Notes: a model not told the origin generated them from the letters alone. Numbered from the stretch's first letter, positions 44,886-53,632 are shown. The stretch is 64,000 nt of DNA from Pseudomonas tolaasii NCPPB 2192 (GCF_002813445.1 NZ_PHHD01000001.1:1302001-1366000); one strand, 5' to 3'. Program-made: numbers and translations.

Positions 44886-46175
44886 TTAACGCCCGCGTTT
44901 CCAGAGATACGCGCCAACGGCCATGCCCACCACACACACCAGCGCCACATAGTAAGCCGGGCCCATCGGGCTCTCTTTGAGCAGTAAAGACACGAACACC
45001 GGGCTCAGGCCGCCGAGCACGGCGTAGGCCAGGTTGTAGGAAAACGACAAGCCGCTGAAACGCACCGCCGCCGGGAAACCCTTGACCATCACAAAGGGCG
45101 CCGCGGCCACGGTGCCGACAAACAAACCGGTGAGGATATACAGCGGGAATAACCATTCAGGATGGCCGGCCAGGCTGGCGTACAGCGCCCAGCACGAAAG
45201 CGCCATGCCCGCGCAGCCAAACACCAGCACGCGCCCGGCGCCGATGCGGTCCGACAACCAGCCCGCCGCCACCACGCCCACGCTCAGCGCCAGAATGGCC
45301 AGGCTGTTGGCTTGCAGCGAAACTTTCGGCGGGAAGTGATACACGCCCTGCAACAAGGCCGGTGTCATCAGGATGACCACCACCACGCCGGCCGAGAGCA
45401 GCCAGGTCAGCAACATCGACAGTACGATCGACTCGCGATGTTCACGCAGCACTGCACGCAATGGCACTTCAGCCGCCAGCGCCTTGCGCTGTTGCAGCTC
45501 GGCAAACACCGGCGTTTCGTGCAGCCAGCGGCGCAGGTACACCGACAACAACCCGAACACGCCGCCCAGCAGAAACGGAATGCGCCAGGCGTAATCGGCG
45601 ATCTGCTCCGGGGTGTAGGCGCTGTTGAGGCCCGTGGCAACCAATGAACCGAGCAAAATCCCCAGGTTCAGGCCTACGGTCAACACGCCCACGGCATAAC
45701 CGATGCGTTTGGCCGGTACGTGCTCGGCCACAAAAATCCACGCGCCCGGCACTTCACCACCAATCGCCGCGCCCTGGATGATGCGCATCAATAGCAGCAA
45801 CACCGGCGCCAGCAGGCCGACCTGTGCATAAGTCGGCAGCAAACCGATGGCCAGGGTCGGCAGCGCCATCAGGAAAATGCTCAGGCTGAACATCTTCTTG
45901 CGCCCCAGCAGGTCGCCAAAGTGCGCCATCACGATTCCACCCAATGGGCGAATCAGGTAGCCGGCGGCAAAAATGCCGAAGGTTTGCACCAGGCGCATCC
46001 ATTCGGGCATGTCGGGCGGGAAAAACAGCTTGCCCACCACCGCGGCGAAAAACACGAAAATGATGAAGTCGTAGAACTCCAGGGCACTGCCCAGGGCGGA
46101 CAGCGACAAGGTTTTGTAGTCGCTGCGGGTCAGCGAGCGCGTCAGGGGCGCGGTGGTCATGGGCAGGCTACTCAT
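44886..46175 (-). CDS. MFS transporter, metabolite:proton symporter (MHS) type, copy 2
   Basis: 429 residues from the ATG at 46175. It has the same key motifs as the gene at 43494 (AHFGDLLGRKKMFSLSIFLM, RIIQGAAIGGEVPGAWIF) and aligns end to end with it by eye; most differences are conservative and lie in the N-terminus, helix 6 and the second half. It is the upstream member of the pair. The substrate cannot be told from the sequence. It is divergent from the thioesterase gene, with a 360-base gap. Confidence 0.92.
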   Translation of the reverse strand: MSSLPMTTAPLTRSLTRSDYKTLSLSALGSALEFYDFIIFVFFAAVVGKLFFPPDMPEWMRLVQTFGIFAAGYLIRPLGGIVMAHFGDLLGRKKMFSLSIFLMALPTLAIGLLPTYAQVGLLAPVLLLLMRIIQGAAIGGEVPGAWIFVAEHVPAKRIGYAVGVLTVGLNLGILLGSLVATGLNSAYTPEQIADYAWRIPFLLGGVFGLLSVYLRRWLHETPVFAELQQRKALAAEVPLRAVLREHRESIVLSMLLTWLLSAGVVVVILMTPALLQGVYHFPPKVSLQANSLAILALSVGVVAAGWLSDRIGAGRVLVFGCAGMALSCWALYASLAGHPEWLFPLYILTGLFVGTVAAAPFVMVKGFPAAVRFSGLSFSYNLAYAVLGGLSPVFVSLLLKESPMGPAYYVALVCVVGMAVGAYLWKRGR

Positions 46176-46535
46176 TAAGGCCGGTACTGACGGGTACAAC
46201 ACCCGTGGGCGGGAAAATATTCCACGCCATGAGCACAGTTAGCGGAAAAAGCCGCGATACAGCCGCGATTTGCCGACCAAATGAGCCGCAGGAGGTCGTC
46301 GCGGCGCCAGCGTCCCGATATACTCGGCCCTTGCAAGCGCCAAACCCGCTGTCTTGAGGGGCTGCTGTGCCAAAACGCCGTTGGGTGCCGCCCAGCCGGT
46401 TTGGCAGAGTTTCCCTTTAGTACGCCTTACGAGAAACGCATCACGCGGTGTATGTTGGTGCTGAAACGTTTTTCCAGAAGACGGCTATCCACTTGTAATA
46501 CCCATGAAGCGTTACGGGTCAGAGGCACCCTCGGC
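46176..46535. other. Gap between MFS copy 2 and the thioesterase gene
   Basis: 360 bases without a supported gene. The thioesterase frame is open back to 46281, but that extension has no family resemblance and no ribosome site I trust. A possible minus-10 (GATATACTC near 46317) points to the thioesterase, implying a leader of about 200 bases. No REP element or clear terminator. Confidence 0.5.
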
Positions 46536-46940
46536 ATGATCGAACTCGAACAAGAAGATCCTATCCCGCAAGGCGACCTCGCCCTGCAAATCACCGCGCT
46601 TCCGCGTGAAACCAATGGTTTTGGCGACATCTTCGGCGGCTGGCTGGTCGCGCAGATGGACCTCGCCGGCACCGCCATGGCCAGCAAGGTTGCGGGCGGA
46701 CGCGTGGCCACGGTGGCGATTGATCGCATGGCGTTCCTGGTGCCGGTGGCCGTCGGCGCGCAGCTGTCCTTTTATACCCAGGCCCTGGAAATCGGCCGCA
46801 GCTCGATCCAGATGATGGTCGAGGTGTGGAGCGACGACCCGCTGTCCAGCGAATGGCGCAAGGTCACCGAGGCGGTGTTTGTGTTCGTCGCCATCGACGG
46901 CAGCGGTCGCACGCGTTCGGTACCGTCGCGCGCGCGTTAA
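46536..46940 (+). CDS. Acyl-CoA thioesterase (hotdog fold, YciA-like)
   Basis: 134 residues from the ATG at 46536 (MIELEQEDPIPQGDLALQIT). The hotdog-fold active-site segment NGFGDIFGGWLVAQMDLAGT contains the conserved Asn and Asp, and the central VATVAIDRMAFLVPVAVGA is typical of YciA. It hydrolyses acyl-CoA esters in the cytoplasm. A start upstream cannot be excluded because the frame is open to 46281. Confidence 0.88.
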   Translation: MIELEQEDPIPQGDLALQITALPRETNGFGDIFGGWLVAQMDLAGTAMASKVAGGRVATVAIDRMAFLVPVAVGAQLSFYTQALEIGRSSIQMMVEVWSDDPLSSEWRKVTEAVFVFVAIDGSGRTRSVPSRAR

Positions 46941-46997
46941 ACCTCGCCGGTGTTTGACGGTCAATTGCCCCATTGCCTGCCATAAAGAGTGCTTTGT

Positions 46998-47897
46998 ATG
47001 CCTGTGCACCACGTTGAAACCGTGAAAATCGACGAGCTGGACTGCTGGCGCATCCGCCACAACGGCGCCGAACTGATGGTCGCCCAACAAGGTGCGCATA
47101 TCTTCAGTTACGTGCGCGACGGCGAGCAGCCGCTGATCTGGCCGAACCCCGAGGCGGTGTTCAAAAAAGGCAAAGGCATCCGCACCGGCGTGCCGGTGTG
47201 CTGGCCGTGGTTTGGCGTATTCGACCGCAACCCGCAGAGCGTCAAGGCGATGCGTCACAGCGACCAGCCTGCCGGCGCCCATGGTTTTGTGCGTACCGCA
47301 CGCTGGGAATTCACCGGAACCGAGCTTGAAGGCGAAGCACTGCGCATCGATCTGGCGTTGCCGGTGCCCGCTGGCGGCTTCCCGAACTGGCCTCATCAAG
47401 TCGATTTGAAGCTGAGCCTGTTGCTGGACGACCAACTGCACATCCGCTTGACCAGCCACAACCACGGCGCCGACACCGTGACCTTGAGCCAGGCGCTGCA
47501 CACCTATTTCGCCGTTAGCGATGTGCGCAACGTGCAGGTCGAAGGGCTGGACGGCCTGGCGTATATCGATACCGCCGATGGCTGGGCCGAGAAACAGCAA
47601 TCCGGCCCGCTGCACTTCACCGCCGAAACCGACCGCATTTACCTCGATACACCCGCGCAACTGAACATCGTCGATAAAGACTGGCAGCGCCGCATCCAGC
47701 TCACTGCCGAGGGTTCGAAGACCACCGTGATCTGGAACCCGTGGACCGAACGCGCCAAGGCCTTTGACGACATGGCTGACGACGGCTGGACGGGCATGCT
47801 GTGCATCGAGACGGCGAATGTGCTGGATGATGTTGTTGAGTTGGCACCCGGCCAAAGCCACACCTTGGGCGTGAGCATCACCGGTACTGCCTTGTAA
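46998..47897 (+). CDS. yeaD: D-hexose-6-phosphate mutarotase
   Basis: 299 residues from the ATG at 46998. The aldose-1-epimerase-like fold shows GIRTGVPVCWPWFG, the catalytic His region SDQPAGAHGFVRT and FAVSDV, and a Glu near the end (IETANVLDD). It interconverts anomers of glucose-6-phosphate. Starts 57 bases after the thioesterase, so the two may be cotranscribed. A REP pair follows. Confidence 0.9.
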   Translation: MPVHHVETVKIDELDCWRIRHNGAELMVAQQGAHIFSYVRDGEQPLIWPNPEAVFKKGKGIRTGVPVCWPWFGVFDRNPQSVKAMRHSDQPAGAHGFVRTARWEFTGTELEGEALRIDLALPVPAGGFPNWPHQVDLKLSLLLDDQLHIRLTSHNHGADTVTLSQALHTYFAVSDVRNVQVEGLDGLAYIDTADGWAEKQQSGPLHFTAETDRIYLDTPAQLNIVDKDWQRRIQLTAEGSKTTVIWNPWTERAKAFDDMADDGWTGMLCIETANVLDDVVELAPGQSHTLGVSITGTAL

Positions 47898-47910
47898 ACC
47901 CAATCAAAAC

Positions 47911-47982
47911 TGTGGGAGCTGGCTTGCCTGCGATAGCAATGGTGAATTCACTACAGCTATCGCAGGCAAGCCAGCTCCCACA
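47911..47982. repeat. REP pair between convergent genes
   Basis: TGTGGGAGCTGGCTTGCCTG CGATAGC at the left and GCTATCGCAGGCAAGCCAGC TCCCACA at the right: the CTGG/CCTG variant in which base changes are matched on both arms. Between convergent stops. Confidence 0.92.
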
Positions 47983-47999
47983 TTGATTAGCGCTCGGCG

Positions 48000-48536
48000 T
48001 TAGAGATCGGACTCCTTCACTACCCGCACTTTCCCCGCATCCAGCGCATACGCTGCGTCCGCCAGGTCATTGTTGACCTTCTCCACTTTCAACGTGCCCG
48101 TTACCCATAGCGGTGTGTAGATATCATCCAGCTTCAACCCTTTCGGATAACGCACCAGCACCAATTGGTTCGGCGGCGGTGGCGGCACGTGGATGCAGGC
48201 CCCCGGGTACGGCACCAGGAAGAACAATGTGCTGCGGCCCTTGGCGTCGGTTTCCAGCGGCACGGGGTAGCCGCCGATGCGGATGTTCTTGCCGTTCATG
48301 GCGGCTACGGTCTTGGTGGAATACATCACCGCCGGCAAGCCTTTGCTTTGCTTGAGGCCACCTTTGGCGGTAAACGTGCCTTGGGCTTCAGGGGAGTTGT
48401 GGTCGATCTCGGGCATGGCTTCGAGAGCTTTCTGGTCGGAAAGCGGCATCAGGTCGAGCCAGTCGGTTTCCGGCAATTCGCCAGCGTGTGCAAGGCCTGA
48501 GCCCAGCAAAAGAAGAGTCAACAGAAGACGGCGCAT
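48000..48536 (-). CDS. Periplasmic DUF3299 protein
   Basis: 178 residues from the ATG at 48536 (MRRLLLTLLLLGSGLAHAGE, a signal peptide cleaved near 18); an ATG five codons earlier is also open. The DUF3299 pattern is clear: IRIGGYPVPLE, LFFLVPYPGACIHVPPPPPN and YTPLWVTGTL. Function of the family is unknown; members lie in the periplasm. Convergent with yeaD. Confidence 0.85.
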   Translation of the reverse strand: MRRLLLTLLLLGSGLAHAGELPETDWLDLMPLSDQKALEAMPEIDHNSPEAQGTFTAKGGLKQSKGLPAVMYSTKTVAAMNGKNIRIGGYPVPLETDAKGRSTLFFLVPYPGACIHVPPPPPNQLVLVRYPKGLKLDDIYTPLWVTGTLKVEKVNNDLADAAYALDAGKVRVVKESDL

Positions 48537-48571
48537 GAAGAAGCTCGGCAAGTACAGGTGGCGAGCATTCT

Positions 48572-48602
48572 AGCCCTCTGCGCCTGCGCAGCGCAGAGGG
48601 CT
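48572..48602. terminator. Hairpin between the YeaQ-like and DUF3299 genes
   Basis: AGCCCTCTGCGC (48572-48583) pairs with GCGCAGAGGGCT (48591-48602), a 12-pair stem with a seven-base loop. There is no real T-run on the minus strand, where it would end the YeaQ-like transcript (stop 48615), so efficiency is doubtful. Confidence 0.5.
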
Positions 48603-48614
48603 TTGTCGCTTAGA

Positions 48615-48860
48615 TCATTTCTTTTTGATCAGGCCGTAGATCACCAGCAGCACGATGGCACCGATCAGCGCGCCGATAAAGCCTGCGCCCTGGCCCGCCT
48701 GGTAGATGCCCAGCGCCTGACCACCGTAAGTGGCGACCAGGGAACCGGCGATACCCAGCAGGATGGTCATGATCCAGCCCATGCTGTCGTCGCCTGGCTT
48801 GAGGAAACGCGCGAGCAGACCGACGATCAGGCCGATAAAGATGGTTCCGATGATACCCAT
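48615..48860 (-). CDS. GlsB/YeaQ/YmgE family small membrane protein
   Basis: 81 residues, three hydrophobic segments (IGTIFIGLIVGLLARFL, GWIMTILLGIAGSLVATYGG, GFIGALIGAIVLLVIYGLI). This is the transglycosylase-associated/stress-response membrane family, named by association only; no enzyme motif is present. Ends with the basic KKK tail. A perfect 11-pair hairpin (48889-48914) lies upstream, between it and purK. Confidence 0.9.
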   Translation of the reverse strand: MGIIGTIFIGLIVGLLARFLKPGDDSMGWIMTILLGIAGSLVATYGGQALGIYQAGQGAGFIGALIGAIVLLVIYGLIKKK

Positions 48861-48964
48861 GGCATTTCCCTCTGAATGAAGTGAACTATGCCAAAGCCTA
48901 GTCAGGCTTTGGCATCCTGCAATCAGAGGACGACGGTGACCGAATGGTTCCCGTCGGACTTGGC

Positions 48965-50050
48965 TTATTGCTCGGCGATCAGCGCTTCAACCTTGAGGAT
49001 CTGCGCCTGCAGCGTCTCGCGGTCCTTGCAGCGCAGGTTAGCGTGGCCGACCTTCCGCCCGGCCTTGAAGGCCTTGCCGTAGTGATGCAGGTGGCAGTCG
49101 TCGATGGCGATGACTTTCTCCACCGCAGGCACGGTGCCGATGAAGTTGAGCATGGCGCTCTCGCCCACCTTGGCCGTGGAGCCCAGCGGCAAGCCCGCTA
49201 CCGCCCGCAGGTGGTTTTCGAACTGGCTGCACTCGGCGCCTTCGGTGGTCCAGTGCCCGGAGTTGTGCACGCGCGGGGCGATTTCGTTGGCCTTGAGGCC
49301 GCCGTCGACTTCAAAGAACTCGAACGCCATCACGCCCACGTAATCCAGCTGCTTGAGCACACGGCTGGAATAGTCTTCGGCCAGCGCTTGCAACGGGTGG
49401 TCGGTGCTGGCCACCGACAGCTTGAGGATGCCGCTGTCGTGGGTGTTGTGCACCAACGGGTAGAAGCGGGTTTCGCCATCACGGGCACGCACGGCGATCA
49501 GCGAGACTTCACCGGTGAACGGCACGAAGCCTTCCAGCAGGCAGGCCACGCTGCCCAGTTCGGCGAACGTGCCAACCACGTCGGCGGCGGTGCGCAGGAC
49601 TTTCTGGCCCTTGCCGTCGTAACCCAGAGTGCGGGTTTTCAACACGGCCGGCAGGCCGATACTGGCGACTGCCGCGTCCAGGTCTGCCTGGGACTGGATA
49701 TCGGCGAAGGCCGGGGTCGGAATGCCCAGGTCCTTGAACATGCTTTTCTCGAACCAGCGGTCGCGGGCGATGCGCAGCGCTTCAGCGCTTGGGTACACCG
49801 GCACGAACTGCGACAGGAAGGCCACGGTTTCTGCGGGGACGCTTTCGAACTCGAAGGTCACCAGGTCAACTTCGTCGGCCAGTTGGCGCAGGTGGTCCGG
49901 GTCGCTGTAGTCAGCACGCAGGTGTTCACCCAATGCGGCCGCACAGGCATCCGGCGCGGGGTCCAGGAAAGCGAAGTTCATGCCCAGCGGCGTACCCGCC
50001 AGGGCCAGCATGCGACCCAGTTGGCCGCCACCGATTACACCGATTTTCAT
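48965..50050 (-). CDS. purK: 5-(carboxyamino)imidazole ribonucleotide synthase
   Basis: 361 residues from the ATG at 50050. ATP-grasp enzyme: N-terminal MKIGVIGGGQLGRMLA, central LKTRTLGYDGKGQKVLR and VMAFEFFEV, then ANEIAPRVHNSGHWT. It makes N5-CAIR from AIR, bicarbonate and ATP in purine synthesis. It lies 12 bases downstream of purE, forming the usual purEK operon. Confidence 0.97.
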   Translation of the reverse strand: MKIGVIGGGQLGRMLALAGTPLGMNFAFLDPAPDACAAALGEHLRADYSDPDHLRQLADEVDLVTFEFESVPAETVAFLSQFVPVYPSAEALRIARDRWFEKSMFKDLGIPTPAFADIQSQADLDAAVASIGLPAVLKTRTLGYDGKGQKVLRTAADVVGTFAELGSVACLLEGFVPFTGEVSLIAVRARDGETRFYPLVHNTHDSGILKLSVASTDHPLQALAEDYSSRVLKQLDYVGVMAFEFFEVDGGLKANEIAPRVHNSGHWTTEGAECSQFENHLRAVAGLPLGSTAKVGESAMLNFIGTVPAVEKVIAIDDCHLHHYGKAFKAGRKVGHANLRCKDRETLQAQILKVEALIAEQ

Positions 50051-50062
50051 CAATCAACAACC

Positions 50063-50554
50063 TCAGGCGATACGTGGGTCTGGATTGTCCAGCACGCTGT
50101 CAGTCTGCTCGGCACGGAATTTTTTCAGCGCCGCGTGGAACTGCGGGTGCCTGGCGCCCAGGATGCTGGCGGACAGCAACGCTGCGTTGATCGCACCGGC
50201 CTTGCCGATTGCCAGGGTGGCCACCGGAATACCGGCCGGCATCTGCACGATGGACAACAGCGAATCCACGCCCGAGAGCATTGACGACTGCACCGGCACG
50301 CCGAGCACCGGCAGGTGGGTCTTGGCCGCACACATGCCTGGCAGGTGCGCCGCACCGCCGGCACCGGCGATGATCACCTCGATGCCACGGGATTCTGCTT
50401 CATCGGCATACTGGAACAGCAAATCCGGGGTGCGGTGGGCGGAGACCACTTTCACTTCATACGGAATGCCGAGTTTTTCCAGCATATCGGCGGTGTGGCT
50501 AAGGGTGGACCAATCGGACTTGGAGCCCATGATCACGCCAACCAATGCACTCAT
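50063..50554 (-). CDS. purE: 5-(carboxyamino)imidazole ribonucleotide mutase
   Basis: 163 residues, class I PurE. Motifs GSKSDWSTLSH, SAHRTPD and AGGAAHLPGM form the active site. It converts N5-CAIR from PurK to CAIR. It is preceded by a leader holding a strong terminator (50598-50635), so expression may depend on readthrough. Confidence 0.97.
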   Translation of the reverse strand: MSALVGVIMGSKSDWSTLSHTADMLEKLGIPYEVKVVSAHRTPDLLFQYADEAESRGIEVIIAGAGGAAHLPGMCAAKTHLPVLGVPVQSSMLSGVDSLLSIVQMPAGIPVATLAIGKAGAINAALLSASILGARHPQFHAALKKFRAEQTDSVLDNPDPRIA

Positions 50555-50590
50555 CGTCGTGCCTCTTCTCTCTGGGCGCCCGCAGGCGCG

Positions 50591-50678
50591 TCAAAAAACA
50601 ACAAGCCACGCGGGAAATCCAGCGTGGCTTGTTGTACGAAATATGGCCGGTTGGACCGGCCGAAGGCCGCGCAGTATA
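50591..50678 (-). promoter_or_regulatory. purE leader: promoter-like minus-10, alternative hairpins and terminator
   Basis: Minus strand: TATACT (50678-50673), then the expected RNA start near 50666. GGCCTTCGGCC and GGCCGGTCCAACCGGCC overlap and cannot form together. A 14-pair stem ACAACAAGCCACGC / GCGTGGCTTGTTGT (50635-50598) is followed by TTTTTT. The terminator lies 44 bases before the purE ATG, on the same strand. Attenuation or a short RNA of about 75 bases are both possible; I cannot tell which. Confidence 0.55.
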
Positions 50679-50799
50679 CCGCAATAATCGAGATAAACAG
50701 CCCCTTGGATGACCATCTGTCTTGCCGGCCAAAGTGGCGGTTTTATTGACTTCGGAGTCAGCCAAACCACTGCGAATTCACGATGGGAACTGGGTCACC

Positions 50800-50885
50800 G
50801 TGGGAGCTGGCTTGCCTGCGATAGCATCACCTCAAACGGCTTGATGTACCGAGGTGTCTGCATCGCAGGCAAGCCAGCTCCCACA
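50800..50885. repeat. REP pair downstream of the LysR gene
   Basis: GTGGGAGCTGGCTTGCCTGC GATAGC at the left and GCAGGCAAGCCAGCTCCCAC at the right, with the CTGG/CCTG type of sequence. It lies 18 bases after the LysR stop. Confidence 0.9.
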
Positions 50886-50902
50886 TTTGATCTTCATCGC
50901 TT

Positions 50903-51811
50903 TCAGGCGCTTTGTGCAGCCCCACCTTCCAGCTTGCGCCACAACAACCGCACATTCGCCTTGCGCACCAATGCGCAGCGGTACAGGCGAATCTCCAGCG
51001 GCACATGCCACTGCGGGCCGCCGCACACCACCAATTCGCCGCGCGCCAATTCGGCACGCACGCTCAGTTGCGGCACCCAGGCGATGCCCAACCCCTCCAA
51101 AGCCATGCTCTTGAGGCTGTCGGCCATGGCGGTTTCGTACACCGTGGTAAAGCGCAACGCACGCTGACGCAGCAGCAAATGCACCGAACGCCCAAGAAAC
51201 GCACCGGCACTGTAGGCCAGCAACGGCACACTGCCCTCGCCCTCCAGGTCGAACAACGGCTTGCCCTCGGCATCGGCCGCACACACCGGAAGCATTTCGG
51301 TGTTGCCCAGGTGCAGCGAGGGGAAAATCTCGGCATCCATCTGCATCGCTGCGTCCGGGTCGTAGAACGCCAGCATCAGGTCGCAACCGCCTTCGCGCAG
51401 GGCGTGCACGGCGTCGCCGACGTTGGTGGCGACCAGCCGCGTGGCAATGTTCAGACCTTCGTTGCGCAATTGCGCGATCCAGCGCGGGAAAAAGCCCAGC
51501 GCCAGCGAGTGAGCCGCCGCCACCTGCATGACCTCGCCCTGCCCGCCTTCCAGATGATGCAAATGGCGCAGCACTTCACCGAGCTGTTCGACCACAGTAC
51601 GCGCCGTGACCAGAAACAACTGCCCCGCCGCCGTCAGCTCGACCGGCGTGCGCGAGCGGTTGACCAGCGTCAGCCCCAACGCTGCCTCCAGGCTGCGGAT
51701 ACGGCGGCTGAAAGCCGGCTGGGTCACAAACCGCCGTTCTGCCGCCTGGGAAAAACTGCGGGTTGCCGCCAGGGCGCTGAAGTCTTCCAGCCATTTGCTC
51801 TCAAGGTTCAT
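50903..51811 (-). CDS. LysR-family transcriptional regulator
   Basis: 302 residues from the ATG at 51811 with GGGAGGAAG upstream; the frame is open 12 codons further. N-terminal helix-turn-helix with ALAATRSFSQAAERRFVTQP AFSRRIRSLEAALG is plainly LysR. The effector-binding domain follows to the end. It is divergent from aspA across 170 bases, so control of aspA is a reasonable guess. The signal molecule is unknown. Confidence 0.9.
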   Translation of the reverse strand: MNLESKWLEDFSALAATRSFSQAAERRFVTQPAFSRRIRSLEAALGLTLVNRSRTPVELTAAGQLFLVTARTVVEQLGEVLRHLHHLEGGQGEVMQVAAAHSLALGFFPRWIAQLRNEGLNIATRLVATNVGDAVHALREGGCDLMLAFYDPDAAMQMDAEIFPSLHLGNTEMLPVCAADAEGKPLFDLEGEGSVPLLAYSAGAFLGRSVHLLLRQRALRFTTVYETAMADSLKSMALEGLGIAWVPQLSVRAELARGELVVCGGPQWHVPLEIRLYRCALVRKANVRLLWRKLEGGAAQSA

Positions 51812-51981
51812 CACTTCCTCCCACGGGTACGCACCATTTTGGCACACACGCCCGTCATGATAACCGGGTCACAGCCACATTATGCCGTTTGTGCATAGGT
51901 CAGCGCTTAACAGCATTGGCCCAAAAACTTCTACAAGCCTAGCATTCGCAGCGTTCCGGCCTGTTCCGGGTCCCTATCGAG

Positions 51982-53418
51982 ATGATTTCCGTCATGTCCT
52001 CCGCTGCATCATTCCGTACCGAAAAAGACCTGCTTGGCGTACTCGACGTACCTGCCCAAGCGTATTACGGCATCCAGACCCTGCGAGCGGTGAACAACTT
52101 CCGCCTCTCGGGCGTTCCGATTTCGCATTACCCGAAATTGGTGGTCGGTCTGGCGATGGTCAAGCAAGCGGCGGCTGACGCCAACCGCGAGCTGGGTCAG
52201 CTCAGCGAAGCCAAGCACGCTGCCATCAGCGAAGCTTGTGCCCGTCTGATCCGCGGCGACTTCCACGAAGAGTTCGTGGTGGACATGATTCAAGGCGGCG
52301 CCGGCACTTCAACCAACATGAATGCCAACGAAGTCATCGCCAACATCGCGTTGGAGGCCATGGGCCACAACAAGGGCGAATACCAGTACCTGCACCCCAA
52401 CAACGACGTGAACATGGCGCAGTCGACCAACGACGCCTACCCGACCGCGATCCGCCTGGGTCTGCTGCTGGGCCATGACGCGCTGCTGGCCAGCCTCGAC
52501 AGCCTGATTCAGGCGTTCGCCGCCAAGGGTGAAGAGTTCGCCCACGTCCTGAAAATGGGCCGCACCCAACTGCAAGACGCTGTGCCGATGACCCTCGGCC
52601 AGGAATTCCGCGCCTTCGCCACCACCCTCGGTGAAGACCTGGCCCGCCTGAAAACCCTGGCGCCGGAACTGCTGACCGAAGTGAACCTGGGCGGCACCGC
52701 CATCGGTACCGGCATCAACGCCGACCCGCGCTACCAGGCCCTGGCCGTGCAGCGCCTGGCCCTGATCAGCGGCCAGCCGCTGGTTCCGGCTGCCGACCTG
52801 ATCGAAGCCACCTCCGACATGGGCGCCTTCGTGCTGTTCTCCGGCATGCTCAAGCGCACCGCGGTGAAGCTGTCGAAGATCTGCAACGACCTGCGCCTGC
52901 TGTCCAGCGGCCCGCGTACCGGCATCAACGAGATCAACCTGCCGGCACGCCAGCCCGGCAGTTCGATCATGCCCGGCAAGGTCAACCCGGTGATCCCGGA
53001 AGCCGTGAACCAGGTTGCGTTCCAGGTCATCGGCAACGATTTGGCCCTGACCATGGCAGCCGAAGGCGGCCAACTGCAACTGAACGTGATGGAGCCGCTG
53101 ATCGCCTTCAAGATCTTCGACTCGATCCGCCTGCTGCAACGCGCCATGGACATGCTGCGCGAGCACTGCATCGTCGGCATCACCGCCAACGAAGCCCGCT
53201 GCCGCGAGTTGGTGGAGCACTCCATCGGCCTGGTCACCGCGCTGAACCCGTACATCGGCTATGAAAACGCCACCCGCATTGCGCGTATCGCCCTTGAAAG
53301 CGGCCGCGGCGTGCTGGAACTGGTGCGCGAAGAAGGCTTGCTCGACGACGCCATGCTCGACGACATCCTGCGCCCCGAAAACATGATTGCCCCACGTCTG
53401 GTCCCGCTGAAGGCCTGA
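51982..53418 (+). CDS. aspA: Aspartate ammonia-lyase
   Basis: 478 residues; ATGs at 51982 and 51994 are both possible, without a strong ribosome site to decide. Fumarase/aspartase fold with the signature GSSIMPGKVNPVIPE near 324-338, GRTQLQDAVPMTLGQEF and STNDAYPTAIRL. It converts aspartate to fumarate and ammonia. A canonical terminator follows. Neighbours are an asparaginase and an amino-acid symporter, so the region can feed asparagine to fumarate. Confidence 0.96.
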   Translation: MISVMSSAASFRTEKDLLGVLDVPAQAYYGIQTLRAVNNFRLSGVPISHYPKLVVGLAMVKQAAADANRELGQLSEAKHAAISEACARLIRGDFHEEFVVDMIQGGAGTSTNMNANEVIANIALEAMGHNKGEYQYLHPNNDVNMAQSTNDAYPTAIRLGLLLGHDALLASLDSLIQAFAAKGEEFAHVLKMGRTQLQDAVPMTLGQEFRAFATTLGEDLARLKTLAPELLTEVNLGGTAIGTGINADPRYQALAVQRLALISGQPLVPAADLIEATSDMGAFVLFSGMLKRTAVKLSKICNDLRLLSSGPRTGINEINLPARQPGSSIMPGKVNPVIPEAVNQVAFQVIGNDLALTMAAEGGQLQLNVMEPLIAFKIFDSIRLLQRAMDMLREHCIVGITANEARCRELVEHSIGLVTALNPYIGYENATRIARIALESGRGVLELVREEGLLDDAMLDDILRPENMIAPRLVPLKA

Positions 53419-53470
53419 TGTTTGCTGCACCGCTCACCAGGTTGAGGGACTAGACACCTCTCACCTTTTG

Positions 53471-53506
53471 AGGGCCTGAAGGCTCGTTCTTCAGGCCCTT
53501 TTTTTT
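53471..53506 (+). terminator. Rho-independent terminator of aspA
   Basis: AGGGCCTGAA (53471-53480), nine-base loop, TTCAGGCCCT (53490-53499), then an eight-base T-run to 53506. It begins 53 bases after the aspA stop. Confidence 0.95.
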
Positions 53507-53540
53507 GCCTGAAACACGCTCGACCGAACACCGCAAACCC

Positions 53541-53632
53541 TGTGGGAGCCGGGCTTGCCCGCGATGTCGCCGGGTCAGTTGGCAGCACTGTCGCCTGACA
53601 CACCGCCATCGCGGGCAAGCCCGGCTCCCACA
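53541..53632. repeat. REP pair downstream of aspA
   Basis: TGTGGGAGCCGGGCTTGCCC GCGATG at the left and CATCGCGGGCAAGCCCGGCT CCCACA at the right; the CCGGG variant with one extra base in each arm. Between the aspA terminator and the symporter leader. Confidence 0.9.

Larger units (their letters stand above)
50555..50902. other. Gap between purE and the LysR gene
   Basis: 348 bases without a gene. From right to left it holds a REP pair (50800-50885), a minus-strand promoter-like TATACT (50673-50678), a GC hairpin region near 50643-50669 and the purE leader terminator. No small gene is supported. Confidence 0.7.

Noticed and set aside
48889..48914. 11-pair hairpin as purK terminator
   Set aside because: The stem is perfect but no T-run follows on the minus strand, so I do not call it a terminator.
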